DNA of 64,000 nt from Cherax quadricarinatus (taxonomy: Eukaryota; Arthropoda; Malacostraca; Decapoda; Parastacidae): positions 27,132,830 to 27,196,829 of the forward strand of contig NC_091303.1 in assembly GCF_038502225.1 (NCBI RefSeq), in the 5' to 3' direction. Below, piece after piece: positions 30,034 through 40,945 of the stretch. A model generated the notes under the pieces. That model worked only from the letters and a program-made list of their open reading frames with translations. It did no database searches and was not told where the DNA came from. Positions within the stretch are counted from its first letter, which is position 1. Every line of letters starts with the position of its first letter. Made by a program: the position numbers and the translations under genes.

Positions 30034-32367
30034 CAGTGGACCCCCGCATACCGGACGCCTTGCATAACGGACAATCCGCATACCGGACGCTTTGATCGCT
30101 AAAATTTTGCCTCACATACCGCCCAAAAACCCGCTCAGCGCCCTTCGTCCGAGACGCGTCCAATGTGCGGCCTGAGCCAGCCTCATATGTTCCGCCGGTG
30201 GCATTGTTTACCAGCCAGCCTCCGCGGTAACATTCAAGCATACAATCGGAATATTTCGTATTATTACAGTGTTTTCGGTGCTGTTTCTGGAAAATAAGTG
30301 ACCATGGGCCCCAAGAAAGCTTCTAGTTCCAACCCTACAGCAATAAGGGTTAGAATTCCAATAGAGATGAAGAAAGAGATCATTGATAAGTATGAAAGTG
30401 GAGTGCGTATCACCGACCTGGTCAGGTTGTACAAGAAACCCAAATCAACCATCTCTACTATTGTGGGCAACAGAAAGGCAATCAAGGAAGCTGTTCTTGC
30501 CAAAGGTTTAACTGTGTTTTCGAAACAAAGATCGCAAGTGATGGAAGATGTTGAGAGACTCTTATTGGTGTGGATAAATGAAAAACAGCTAGCAGGAGAT
30601 AGCGTCTCTCAAGCGATCATAAGCGAAAAGGCTAGGAAGTTGCATGAGGATTTAATTAAAAAAAGGCCTGCAACTAGTGATGATGTGAGTGAATTTAAGG
30701 CCAGCAAAGGTTGGTTTGAGAGATTTAAGAAGCGTAGTGGCATACATAGTGTGATACGGCATGGTGAGGCTGCCAGTTCGGACCACAAAGCGGCTGAAAA
30801 ATATGTGCAGGAATTCAAGGAGTACATAGAAACTGAAGGACTGAAACCTGAACAAGTGTTTAATTGTGATGAAACAGGCCTGTTCTGGAAGAAAATGCCA
30901 AGCAGGACCTACATTACTCAGGAGGAAATGGCACTCCCAGGACATAAGCCTATGAAAGACAGGCTTACTTTGTTGATGTGTGCCAATGCTAGTGGTGATT
31001 GCAAAGTTAAGCCTTTATTAGTGTATCACTCTGAAACTCCCAGAGCGTTCAGGCAAAAGAATGTTCTCAAGGATAATTTGTGTGTGCTGTGGAGATCAAA
31101 CAGTAAGGCATGGGTCACTAGGGACTTTTTCTATAACTGGTTACACCATGCATTTGCCCCCAATGTCAAAGATTACCTAACTGAAAAGAAATTAGAACTT
31201 AAGTGCCTCCTGGTGTTAGACAATGCCCCTGGTCATCCTACAGACGTGGCAGAGCGACTTTATGGGGACATGAGCTTCATTAAGGTGAAGTTTTTGCCTC
31301 CTAATACCACTCCTCTCCTGCAGCCCATGGACCAGCAGGTTATTGCAAACTTCAAAAAACTGTACACAAAAGCTCTGTTTGAAAGGTGCTTTGTAGTGAC
31401 CTCAGAAACTCAACTGACTCTAAGAGAGTTTTGGAGAGATCACTTTAATATCCTCAATTGTATAAACCTTATAGGTAAGGCTTGGGAGGGAGTGACTAAG
31501 AAGACCTTGAACTCTGCTTGGAAGAAACTGTGGCCAGAATGTGTAGACAAAAGGGATTTTGAAGGGTTTGAGGCTAACCCTGAGAGGAGTATACCAGTTG
31601 AGGAATCAATTGTGGCATTGGGGAAGTCCTTGGGGTTGGAGGTTAGTGGGGAGGATGTGGAAGAGTTGGTGGAGGAGGACAATGAAGAACTAACCACTGA
31701 TGAGCTGATAGATCAACTTCAAGAGCAAGAAGCCAGACCTGGGGAAACTGGTTCAAAGGAGGGGAGAGAGAAATTGAAGGAATTGCCTACTTCAAAGATT
31801 AAGGAAATGTGTGCAAAATGGCTTGAAGTGCAAACCTTTTTTGATGAAAATCACCCTCACACAGCTATTGCAAGCCGTGCTGGTGACTGTTACAATGACA
31901 ATGTTGTGAACCACTTTAGACAAATCATAAAGGAACGAGAGGTACAGGCCACTATGGACAGATATGTTGTGCGAAAGAAGTCCAGTGACTCTGAAGCTGG
32001 TCCTAGTGGCATTAAAAGAAGAAGGGAAGTAACCCCAGAAAAGGACTCGACACCTCAAGTCTTAATGGAAGGGGATTCCCCTTCTAAACACTAACACTCT
32101 CTCTCCCCTCCTCCCATCCCATCAATCATCACCAGATCTTCAATAAAAGTAAGTGTCATGTAATTGTGCATGCCTTTTTCAGTTTGTGTGTACTAAAATT
32201 AACATTTCATGTGGTAAAAAAAATTTTTTTTCATACTTTTGGGTGTCTTGCACGGATTAATTTTATTTCCATTATTTCTTATGGGGAAAATTCATTCACA
32301 TACCGAACATTTCGCATAACAGCCAGCCCTCTTGCACGGATTAAGGTCGCTATGCGGGGGTCCACTG
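30034..32367 (+). mobile_element. Tigger (pogo superfamily) transposon, apparently complete
   Basis: The ends CAGTGGACCCCCGCATA and its complement TATGCGGGGGTCCACTG are flanked by TA (30032-30033 and 32368-32369). The element carries one uninterrupted transposase gene. The piggyBac sequence at 8814 gives the unoccupied target (GAACGTATTCG). The 5' end has GCATACCG, GCATAACG and GCATACCG at 30046, 30062 and 30078, a 16-bp period. Confidence 0.94.
30304..32094 (+). CDS. Tigger-type (TIGD1-like) transposase, intact (596 aa)
   Basis: This is a DNA transposase of the pogo/Tigger group, nuclear, acting on TA-flanked elements. Residues ~17-75 form a CENP-B-type N-terminal helix-turn-helix (EMKKEIIDKYESGVRITDL, KKPKSTISTIV). 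A second CENP-B-type HTH spans ~75-150 (SKGWFERFKKRSGIHS). The DDE superfamily endonuclease follows with D189 (FNCDETGLFWKK), D306 (LLVLDNAPGHP) and D343 (LLQPMDQQVIANF). The C-terminus is acidic (~440-480), then basic (IKRRRE). Start MGPKK in CCATGG context is common to all copies here; an ATG two codons upstream is less likely. No lesion is seen. Confidence 0.93.
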   Translation: MGPKKASSSNPTAIRVRIPIEMKKEIIDKYESGVRITDLVRLYKKPKSTISTIVGNRKAIKEAVLAKGLTVFSKQRSQVMEDVERLLLVWINEKQLAGDSVSQAIISEKARKLHEDLIKKRPATSDDVSEFKASKGWFERFKKRSGIHSVIRHGEAASSDHKAAEKYVQEFKEYIETEGLKPEQVFNCDETGLFWKKMPSRTYITQEEMALPGHKPMKDRLTLLMCANASGDCKVKPLLVYHSETPRAFRQKNVLKDNLCVLWRSNSKAWVTRDFFYNWLHHAFAPNVKDYLTEKKLELKCLLVLDNAPGHPTDVAERLYGDMSFIKVKFLPPNTTPLLQPMDQQVIANFKKLYTKALFERCFVVTSETQLTLREFWRDHFNILNCINLIGKAWEGVTKKTLNSAWKKLWPECVDKRDFEGFEANPERSIPVEESIVALGKSLGLEVSGEDVEELVEEDNEELTTDELIDQLQEQEARPGETGSKEGREKLKELPTSKIKEMCAKWLEVQTFFDENHPHTAIASRAGDCYNDNVVNHFRQIIKEREVQATMDRYVVRKKSSDSEAGPSGIKRRREVTPEKDSTPQVLMEGDSPSKH

Positions 32368-33365
32368 TATTCGAAAACCAGTGTCAGTGATTGATTATAC
32401 ACAAAACATGCGCTTCGTTGACAAGTGTGACATGCAGATTGGTTTTGTTGACTGTGTTCGTAAGAGTTACAAGTGGTACATGAAACTTTTCTTCCATCTC
32501 ATGGACATTTCAATGCTCAATGCATATAATATGTACCAAATAAAGACTGGTAACAGACCACCATATGGTGAATTTTGTTTGTCTGTTGTCAGACAACTCA
32601 TAATGAAGTACCAGGTAACAACACCTGCAATACAACATGGTCCTCGAATTCTTCAGGATATACCCAAGCGTTTGAGGAGAGAAGGTGATCATTTCATAAT
32701 ACAGCTTCCTTCAACTCAAAAGAAATTTGCTCAGAAGAGATGCATTGTCTGTGCACAAACAAAACGACGGCAACAAAGACGCAAAGACACTCGGTTTGTG
32801 TGTGAGGAATGTAAGGTGCCTCTGTGCATGGTGCCTTGTTTCAAGGAGTTCCACAAGCTCCAGCAGTTCTAAAACCATGTCCAGTGATTGTAAATATGTA
32901 AATATATGATAGAACATTAGTATTATACAATATTTGTGCATGTTTATTGTAATAAAAAACAGTGGTAAACAATAATATGATAATAACTTTAGTGCGGTTA
33001 TTGTGTTCAATACAGTGAGTTTATATATATCAATTATATACAGTATTGGTCTCTCAGGCCCCAAATGTTAGTAGGAATAGAAAAAAATTGGAAAAGAAAA
33101 GAAAAAAACAACTAAAACAACAAAATAATATAATACGCGTATGTGGAATTCGTCGATGTTGCCACCACCACATCATTTTCTATAAACTTCTTGGCACTGT
33201 ATCTCGGTAAGTACTGATCAGATTCTTATTTTTTTTGTTTTATTACCTTCACAAAAGTATGCTCTTTAATTCTGTAAGAAAAAAATAATTTTTTTTTTTT
33301 TTTCAAAATTTCTTGGACACTTGTGCGTGACTTCAGATTTTGGCCTTGGACCCTGAAAGGGTTAA

Positions 33366-35484
33366 GGCATATTCCTTTAAGAAAAAGGAGGAGTAGATGT
33401 AAAACAGAAAGAGACAGGTGCTCCCTTTACAGGCGACAGAAAAGAATAACAGCGGCTAAAAGAGGCCAATATATCTGCAATGCGTAGGGAGACACTGGTC
33501 AGAGAAATAGCAAACATCGAACTAAAGCTAAAGGAATCTTATAGGGGTCAGGAATCGTGGGAAGAACTAAAAGCCATAAATGAAATCGAAAGAAACCCAA
33601 AGTATTTCTTTTCTTATGCCAAATCAAAGTCAAGAGCAACATCCAGTATTGGGCCCTTACTTAAACAAGATGGGTCCTACACAAATGACAGCAAGGAAAT
33701 GAGTGAGCTACTCAAGTCCCAATATGACTCAGTTTTTAGCAAGCCACTAACCAGACTGAGAGTCGAAGATCTAAATGAATTTTTTATGAGAGAGCCACAG
33801 AATTTGGTAAACATAAGCCTATCTGATGTTATCCTGACACCAAATGACTTCGAACAGGCGATAAATGACATGCCCATGCACTCTGTCCCAGGGCCAGACT
33901 CATGGAACTCTGTGTTCATCAAGAACTGTAAGAAGCCCCTATCACGTACTTTTAACTTCCTATGGAGCGGGAGCATGGACACTGGGGTCGTCCCACAGTT
34001 ACTAAAAACAACAGACATAGCCCCACTCCACAAAGGGGCAGTAAAGCAATAGCAAAGAACTACAGACTGATAGCACTAACATCTCATATCATAAAAATCT
34101 TTGAAAGGGTCCTAAGAAGCAAGATCGCCACCATTCTAGATACCCATCAGTTACACAACCCAGGGTAACATGGGTTTAGAGCAGGTTGCTCCTGTCTGTC
34201 CCAACTACTGGATCACTACGACAAGGTTCTAGATGCACTAGAAGACAAAATGAATGTAGATGTAATATACACAGACTTTGTAAAAGCCTTTGACAAGTGT
34301 GACCATGGCGTAATAGTGTACAAAATGCATGCTAAAGGAATAACAGGAAAAGTTGGTAGATGGATCTATAATTTCCTCACAAACAGAACACAAAGAGTAG
34401 TAGTCAACAGAGTAAAGTCTGAGGCAGCTACGGTGAAAAGCTCTGTTCTGCAAGGCACAGTATTTGCTCCCATCTTGTTTCTCATCCTCATATCTGACAT
34501 AGACAAGGATGTCAGCCATGGCACCGTGTCTTCCTTTGCAGATGACACCCGAATCTGCATGACAGTGTCTTTCATTGCAGACACTGCAAGGCTCCAGGCG
34601 GACAACCAAATCTTTCAATGGGCTGCAGAAAACAATATGAAGTTCACTGATGAGAAATTTCAGTTAGTACTTCGATTTGGTAAACATGAGGAAATTAAAA
34701 GTTCATCAGAGTATAAAACAAATTCCAGCCACACAACAGAGCGAATAACTAACATCAAAGACCTGGGAGTGATCATGTCAGAGGATCTCACCTTCAAGGA
34801 CAATATCACTATATCAGTTGCATCTGCTAGAAAAATGACAGGATGGATAATGAGAACCTTCAAAACTAGGGATGCCAAGCCCATGATGACACTCTTCAGG
34901 TCGCTTGTTCTATCTAGGCTGGAATATTGCTGCACACTAACAGCACCTTTCAAGGCAGGTGAAATTGCTGACCTAGAACATGTACAGAGAACCTTCACGG
35001 CATGCATAATGGAGATAAAACACCTCAATTACTGGGAGCGCTTGAAGTTCCTGAACCTGTACTCCCTGGAATGCAGGCGGGAGAGATACATGATTATATA
35101 CACCTGGAAAATCCTAGAGGGACTAGTACCAAACTTGCACACGAAAATCACTCCCTACGAAAGCAAAAGACTCAGCAGACGATGCAACATCCCTCCTATG
35201 AAAAGCAGGGGTGTCACTAGCACGTTAAGAGACAACACAATAAGTGTCAGGGGCCCTAGACTGTTCAACTGCCTCCCAGCAAACATAAGGGGGATTACCA
35301 ATAGACCCTTGGCTGTCTTCAAGCAGGCACTGGACAAGCACCTTAAGTCAGTACCTGACCAGCCGGGCTGTGGCTCGTACGTTGGATTGCGTGCAGCCAG
35401 CAGTAACAGCCTGGTTGATCAGGCCTTGATCCACCATGAGGCCTGGTCACAGACTGGGCCGCGGGGGCGTAGACTCCCAGAATT
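33366..35484 (+). pseudogene. LINE ORF2 reverse transcriptase domain
   Basis: After the piggyBac the LINE continues: YFFSYAKSKS, MPMHSVPGPDSWNS, AIAKNYRLIALTSHIIKIFE, VDVIYTDFVKAFDKCDH, LQGTVFAPILFLILISDID and FADDTRIC, the ordered RT motifs with the FADD catalytic pair. The C-terminal part has LVLSRLEYCCTLTAP and PRLFNCLPANIR. Frameshifts near 34030 and a stop near 34168 split it. The tail DQPGCGSYVGLRAASSN is a Cys-poor end seen in related elements. Confidence 0.87.
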
Positions 35485-35525
35485 CTCTCCAGGTAAAATT
35501 CAGGTAATATGTTTGGACCATTAGT

Positions 35526-36198
35526 GGTTAAGCCGATTGCTCCCAATTGGGCCCCTGTGCTAGAGTGTAATCTACTCTTGGCTTGTCAAGTACACACAAC
35601 AACATGAAGTAAAAAAAAAAGGGGGCATCTGGAGAAAGGAGTTTTTCCAAGCTGAAACTGATCAAAGCTTACTTGAGATCATCAGTTCAGCAAGAATGTT
35701 TGAACAGTTTGGCAATTATGTCCATTGATTCTGAAATTAACAAGAGTTTAAACTTCAACACAATTCTAAAAGACTTTGCAGAGAAAAAAGCAAGAAAAAT
35801 AACTTTCCCTTAATAAAAGGCAATAATAATATGACTCATTTATAGTTTATGAATGTTAAGTGATTTTTAGAAGTCCATAAAAGATAATTTGTTTCCACCA
35901 GTGCACTTAAACTCTAATTTTTTTTTCTGAACAAAAATAAATTAATATTTTTAATAAATCATTTCACAGTCACTAAAGGAAGTGGTATTGTGACTATGTG
36001 CTTTTCAGAGGTGATATACAAATTTTGTTTGTTACTTGTAGGCTTACATCTATGTAATTTTATATTAAAATGTAGCTTACGTCTGTTTGGTCTGTTAACT
36101 TGCATGCATTTTTTAAGTGCACAGTTTAGTTGCTTTCCATACATGGGGCCCACCAAAATTTTTCCCAATTCGGCCCTGCACCTTCTAAGGCCAGCGCT
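35526..36198 (+). mobile_element. hAT transposon 3' fragment
   Basis: It contains the C-terminal piece of a hAT transposase, a non-coding 3' region and a possible end CCAGCGCTG near 36190-36198. The left edge against the LINE is uncertain, and no 8-bp duplication was found. Confidence 0.55.
35625..35813 (+). pseudogene. hAT transposase C-terminal (dimerisation) segment
   Basis: The translation begins ASGERSFSKLKLIKAYLRSS and includes LAIMSIDSEI and FAEKKARK before TAA. This is the C-terminal hAT dimerisation segment as found in ZMYM-type, transposon-derived proteins (ERSFSKLK, LAIMSIE). The upstream catalytic domain is missing. Confidence 0.8.
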
Positions 36199-36223
36199 GT
36201 ACAACAGGGTTGGTACCATTATA

Positions 36224-37220
36224 CGGTAGGGCCCCACTTATATGGCAGGTTAGGTTCCAGGCTATTGCTGGAAAGCAGACATCGCCGGAAAGCAGAACGC
36301 CATTTTTTCCACTTATAAATGCCAGATAACAAGTTTACACTAACATATATTAAGTTAGCAATAGAACTAGGCATTAAAAACAATAAAAAGTAAAATACAC
36401 ACAGTACACCCATTACTTACCTTAAAATATTTGTAGTCTTAATGTAGGGTGAGAGGTGAGTTCTATTTATAGGAAGTCAGGTTTGGGAAGTATGGCAGCC
36501 AGCCAAGGCAGCCTTCCCTACCCTATCCCACCCACACGTAATGTAAACAAACCAGGCGAACATGTCTGGTTTTCATTCATACACGTTTGTATTATACCAT
36601 TTTTAGAAGAAATGACACTATGAGTGAAGGCATATGAAAGGAATAATTTTCTAGTTACCCCCAGTAATATTAAAGTGTATACATTTTCTCTGATGTTGGA
36701 CTACAAGTCGTCTGGCTACCACATCTAATATTTATGTTAATTTATTCTACTGTGGGGTGTATTTATCATGTTTATTTGTTACATAGCATGTTTATTATGT
36801 AATTTTTAAAAAAAATATCATAGATGGATTAATGGAAATGTCTATATTAACATAATATACTACATTTAATGTGCCCAAGAGATTATGGATTATTATTAAT
36901 ATGGCATCAAGAGTAGAGAGTCTCTTAGTGATTTTAATGTGTACCTGCACGCCAGCACAGTGTATAAGTATATTTAGGTACAGGTACACATAAGCATAAT
37001 TATCAGATTACATATAAATATACAATAACTTTAAAACACTTGAAATTTTGGGAAATTTCCAGACAACAGAGAGATGTGCTGACAGAGAATGTAAACAAAC
37101 TGGGTGGGGCACACCGTATTAGAAAGACAGGGAGCCGTATTGCAAGTTTTGATCATAATTTGAAATCTCCATATTAGTGGAACGCCATAAGGCGAAATGC
37201 TGTAAAGAAGGACCCTGCTG
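36224..37220. mobile_element. TA-flanked MITE, ~1.0 kb
   Basis: The left end CGGTAGGGCCCCACTTATA and the right end AAGAAGGACCCTGCTG are imperfect inverted repeats, each flanked by TA. Both subterminal regions contain TGGC/GAACGCCAT words. The middle is AT-rich without coding sequence. Confidence 0.6.
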
Positions 37221-37225
37221 TACTC

Positions 37226-37389
37226 AGGTCCACTTCCCACTGCCTCCATGGATAAAGTTCTGTGTCACAACAGATGCCCCAGTACACCACCCACCTTTTT
37301 CCCTTTATTAATTCTTTGGGTCACTTCATCTCATGAAACCATCATCCAACAATTTCACTCCTAAATATATGAACACATTTAATTCCTCC

Positions 37390-37392
<3 letters not shown>
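37226..37392 (-). pseudogene. LINE fragment, minus strand
   Basis: On the minus strand a short run reads like FIYLGVKLLDDGFMR, similar to the FRYLGVDVSADGFM region of LINE family R. The rest is degraded. Confidence 0.4.
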
Positions 37393-37428
<36 letters not shown>

Positions 37429-37488
37429 TCTTTATTAAGTACATGTACATGGTATACAGGCCTAGCTGACATCAATGACATATTACTA
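37393..37488 (-). repeat. SINE 3' tail (left part of a split SINE)
   Basis: An ATT/TAA run and AATATCTTTATT-AAGTACATGTACATGG correspond to the SINE tail on the minus strand. The head lies at 39438-39665, on the other side of the inverted-repeat element inserted at TA. Confidence 0.75.
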
Positions 37489-37834
37489 CAGGTCTCCCTC
37501 AACATTCACGTTTTCAGCTTTCGCGGGCTTCACACATTCGCGAATTCCCAACCGCCAAATTCCCAGCCGCCAAATCATATTCAAGTTTCCCGCCACCTGC
37601 GAGTCCCTACTACCCTCCCACTGACCCCCGCAACTGGCAGTCAGCCCTCCCACCACTCAGTGTGGCGAGTGTTTTGTTTGTTCATTATTTGCTATTAAAC
37701 TGCAGTATAAATAATGTAAACCCATTCATGACTGCGTATTGGAATGGTTATTCGGACAGGTATTAGACGGTGACATGTGTTTACTCTTGAACACAGCAAA
37801 GAATCAAACATTTCTGCTACTGCTAATAATAACA

Positions 37835-37883
<49 letters not shown>

Positions 37884-38047
37884 CGATATAATTGAAGAAG
37901 GAAGTTGTACAAAAATACGAGTGAGTGGTTGACACATCGTCAGTGTGGCTTTGTTTATGCTGGAGTGAACATTAGTCTCCCTGCTCTAATAAACATTTCA
38001 CAATAATTCATTGTGTTTGGTACTTGTAGATTGAGTGCGACTGGAGT

Positions 38048-38632
38048 GGTAGAGGCAGTGGTTGAGGCAGCTGTTGAGGCAGCTGTTGAGGCAGCGATTG
38101 AGGCAGCTGTTGAGGCAGCGATTGTGGCAGTGGGTGAGGCAGCGATTGAGGCAGTGGGTGAGGCAGCTGTTGAGGCAGCTGTTGAGGCAGTGGGTGAGGC
38201 AGCTGTTGAGGCAGTGGGTGAGGCAGTGGGTGAGGCAGCTGTTGAGGCAGTGCATGAGGCAGTGCATGAGGCAGTGCATGAGGCAGCTGTTGAGGCAGCT
38301 GTTGAGGCAGCGATTGAGGCAGCTGTTGAGGCAGCGATTGAGGCAGCTGTTGAGGCAGCGATTGAGGCAGCTGTTGAGGCAGCAATTGAGGCAGTGGTCA
38401 CTGAGGCAGCGATTGAGGCAGTGGTCACTGAGGCAGCTGTTGAGGCAGCGATTGAGGCAGCGGGTGAGGCAGCTGTTGAGGAAGCGATTGAGGCAGCTGT
38501 TGAGGCAGCTGTTGAGGCAGCTGTTGAGGCAGCTGTTGAGGCAGCGATTGAGGCAACTGTTGAAGCAGCGACTGAGGCAGTGGGTGAGGCAGCTGGTGAG
38601 GAAGCGATTGAGGAAGCGATTGAGGCAGTGGT
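38048..38632 (+). repeat. GAGGCAGCTGTT/GCGATT minisatellite
   Basis: About 48 units of 12 bp, GAGGCAGCTGTT, with variants GAGGCAGCGATT, GAGGCAGTGGGT and GAGGCAGTGCAT. All six frames stay open across it (AAVEAAIE, LPQQLPQS and so on). These long frames are repeat artefacts. Confidence 0.92.
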
Positions 38633-38862
38633 ATTTAATAACATACATGTTATTAATAATAATAATACATGTTATTAATATGTACTATTATTATTTATAA
38701 CATATATGTTATTAAATACCACTGCCTCAACCGCTGAATTATTGTGAAATGTTTGGAAGAGCAGGGAGACTAATGTTCACTCCAGCATAAACAAAGCCAC
38801 ACTGACGATGTGTCAACCACTCCCTCGTATTTTTGTACAATTTCCTTCTTCAATTATATCGT

Positions 38863-38878
38863 ATTATTATTATTATTA

Positions 38879-38935
<57 letters not shown>
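38863..38935. repeat. ATT microsatellite in the right arm
   Basis: The ATT run corresponds to the AAT run at 37832-37880 in the left arm and is longer, which shows the arms have diverged by repeat slippage. Confidence 0.88.
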
Positions 38936-38938
<3 letters not shown>

Positions 38939-39437
38939 TGTTATTATTAGCAGTATCAGAAATGTTTGATTCTTTGCTGTGTTCAAGACTAAACACATGA
39001 TGTCACCGTCCAATACCTGTCTGAATAGCCATTCCAATATGCAGTCATGAATGGGTTTACATTATTTATACTGTAGTTTAATAGCAAATAATGAACAAAC
39101 AAAACACTCACCACACTGAGTGGTGGGAGGGCTGGCTGCCAGTTGCGGGGGTCGGAGGGAGGGTAGTAGGGACTCGCAGTGGTTGGGGAAGTGGTGGAGG
39201 CATTGGTGGAGTCTGTGGTATTTAATAACATACATGTTATTAAAGCATAACATGTATATATTTAGTACAATTTACGACGTTTTCATGTATTTTATGATTG
39301 TTCATGGTTCAACAAGTTAAGGAAGCAGTATTGTATTATATTTCCCTACAATATATTGGGGCACCAAACATTCACGGTTTTTCAACATTCGCGAGGCTCT
39401 TGATCCCCTAACCCTCGCGAATGTTGAGGGAGACCTG

Positions 39438-39665
39438 TATATAGAAAGCCCCTTGTTATGCTCTGCATGTCAGACAAATTAGGTCGGTGTCCCAGGATGT
39501 GACCCACACCAGTCAACTAACACCCAGGTACCCATTTTGCTGATGGGGAACATAGACAACAGGTGGAAAGAAACATGCCCAATATTTCTACTCTCGCTGG
39601 GAATCGAACCCAGGCCCTCAACGTGTGAAGCGAGAGCGTTAGCCACCAGGCCACCAGAGCCCAAT
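39438..39665 (-). repeat. tRNA-derived SINE, head and body
   Basis: On the minus strand it starts GGGCTCTGGTGGCCTGGTGG. A box-A-like TGGCTAACGCT and a box-B-like GGTTCGATTCC give a tRNA-like head of ~70 nt, followed by the SINE body (ACCTGTTGTCTATGTTC, ACCTGGGTGTTAGTTGACTG). The tail is at 37393-37488. It would be transcribed by RNA polymerase III if active. Confidence 0.85.
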
Positions 39666-40230
39666 ATCTCATTGCCTGTACAGTAAATCCTTGGTATAAT
39701 GGATTAATAGGAAGACTGTCCACATGTCTGTTAACCCTTAAACGGTCCAAACGTATATATACATTCACTTGCGCAGTGCCCCAAATATTTTGAAAAAAAA
39801 AAAATAGTTTTTTTATATAGAAAAAAAGAGCACATCTTTTTAAGTATTTTAGAATAAAAAAAATTTTTAGGGTCAGTACTTACCGAGATATGAGGCCGAG
39901 AAGTTGGCACTGAATGCTCATGTGACAGCAACATCGAGTCCTGCCACTTGCAGAAGTGTTGCCGATATACCTCTTTTTCTCTTTTTCATATTATTTTATG
40001 TAATTTTTATGTTCTGATAATTACAATTTGTAGTAGTTCTTGTCATTTTATAACCAATCTTTGTTCTGACACTAGTATTAGGTACTGAAATTGTACTCAA
40101 ATTGTCAGAAACACCCTGACAGGTGGACATTTACACCTGCCTTAGCCATTTACTATTGTCTTGGAATATATACAAAGTATTTATATGTCCCAGCAATGTT
40201 TTGGATATGTGGGAGTATATAATAACAATA

Positions 40231-40363
40231 AGGAGGAGAAGAAGGAGGAGGAGATGGAGGAGGAGATGGAGGAGGAGATGGAGGAGGAGATGGAGGAGGA
40301 GATGGAGGAGGAGATGGAGGAGGAGGAGGAGGAGGAGATGGAGGAGGAGGAGGAGGAGGAGAA
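40231..40363 (+). repeat. GGAGGAGAT tandem repeat
   Basis: Purine-only run of GGAGGAGAT changing to GGAGGAGGA. Strand-asymmetric, so it could form triplex or other non-B DNA. It replaces the AAT run found in copy D1. Confidence 0.88.
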
Positions 40364-40589
40364 GAATAATACCTAATAATAATAATAGGTAATAATAAGT
40401 TCCCATGAAGCATGAAAAACAAAGTCCCCCCCCTGACAGTGACATTATAAGATGAGATAACAACTGATAAGAGCTGATGTTTGATTAGCATACAAGAGGG
40501 TGGGGGAGGGTGCAGCTGATAAGAAAAGATTAGAGGTGATATTTAATGAGCATCACCCTCACTTTGTTTTCGATGGTACACAAACATGT

Positions 40590-40945
40590 CTGTCTGTCTG
40601 TAAAGCTCCCTGTCTATCTGTCTATCCATCTAGCTCTCTGTCTCAGAGAGAGCCACAAGACTGCGTCGTCATCACATTTACTCACATCTTCAAGCAGAGT
40701 ATAGCACTTTGTCTGGATTTTTTGGGTTATCCTAGGTAATTTACACTATGTTTACTTGTATTTATGTGTACCTGTGAGACAGAGATAGACAGACAGATAG
40801 AGAGACAGATTGAAAGAGATACAGAGACAGATAGACAAAGACAGATAGAGACAGACACAGCCAGAGACAGAGGTAGACAGACACAGACAGAGACAGAGGT
40901 AGACAGAGATAGATAGACAGAGATACAGAGACAGACAGACCCTAA
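40590..40945. repeat. CTGT ... CAGA low-complexity blocks in D2
   Basis: CTGT-rich sequence (~40590-40645) and CAGA-rich sequence (~40785-40940) flank the GGGTTATCCTAGGT motif and are complementary to each other, so they could form a long hairpin. The same arrangement is in D1 (~21310-21450 and ~21610-21720). Confidence 0.65.

Larger units (their letters stand above)
28242..32872 (+). pseudogene. piggyBac transposase interrupted by a Tigger insertion
   Basis: The first part (28242 to ~30031) is open and contains the two catalytic regions VIDESLILFKG and YTDNWYTSP. The second part (from ~32370 to 32872) holds VIDYTQNMRFVDKCDMQ with the third catalytic Asp and the cysteine-rich C-terminus. The Tigger lies between them at a TA dinucleotide, and the two parts are in the same frame. 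The N-terminal RSTS stretch is longer than in copy B. As it stands the gene encodes only a truncated protein lacking the third Asp. Confidence 0.88.
28022..33365 (+). mobile_element. pB-GATC piggyBac copy C, split by a Tigger
   Basis: TTAA at 28022-28025 and 33362-33365 bound termini matching copy B. The palindrome pair is at 28044-28055 and 28078-28089 (the second with two changes). It interrupts a LINE. A Tigger element lies at 30034-32367 inside the transposase gene. Apart from that insertion, the coding sequence looks undamaged. Confidence 0.92.
25910..35525 (+). mobile_element. Non-LTR retrotransposon (LINE) split by a piggyBac
   Basis: ORF1-like sequence (25957-27020), endonuclease (27028-28021) and reverse transcriptase (33366-35484) are in order on the plus strand. 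A piggyBac occupies 28022-33365 at a TTAA site. Frames contain several stops and frameshifts, so the LINE is dead. I cannot place the clade with confidence; Jockey/CR1-like groups are candidates. Confidence 0.82.
37489..39437. mobile_element. Long-inverted-repeat (foldback) DNA element with minisatellite core
   Basis: The ends CAGGTCTCCCTCAACATTC and GAATGTTGAGGGAGACCTG are inverted repeats flanked by TA (37487-37488, 39438-39439). Inside, ~37600-38010 and ~38730-39180 are inverted copies of each other: both carry the ACTCAGTGTGGCGAGTG segment, an AAT run and GAGTGAACATTAGTCTCCCTGC. The loop holds a GAGGCA minisatellite. A smaller palindrome at ~38628-38720 contains AATAACATACATGTTATT. No transposase is present. 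Confidence 0.85.

Noticed and set aside
37955..38700. Five overlapping open frames of 125-229 codons
   Set aside because: The GAGGCA minisatellite has a 12-bp period and lacks stops in most frames; the translations are pure repeats.
39479..39664. tRNA-like box A and box B considered as a genuine tRNA gene
   Set aside because: The head continues into a SINE body shared with other copies and does not form a clear anticodon arm by eye.
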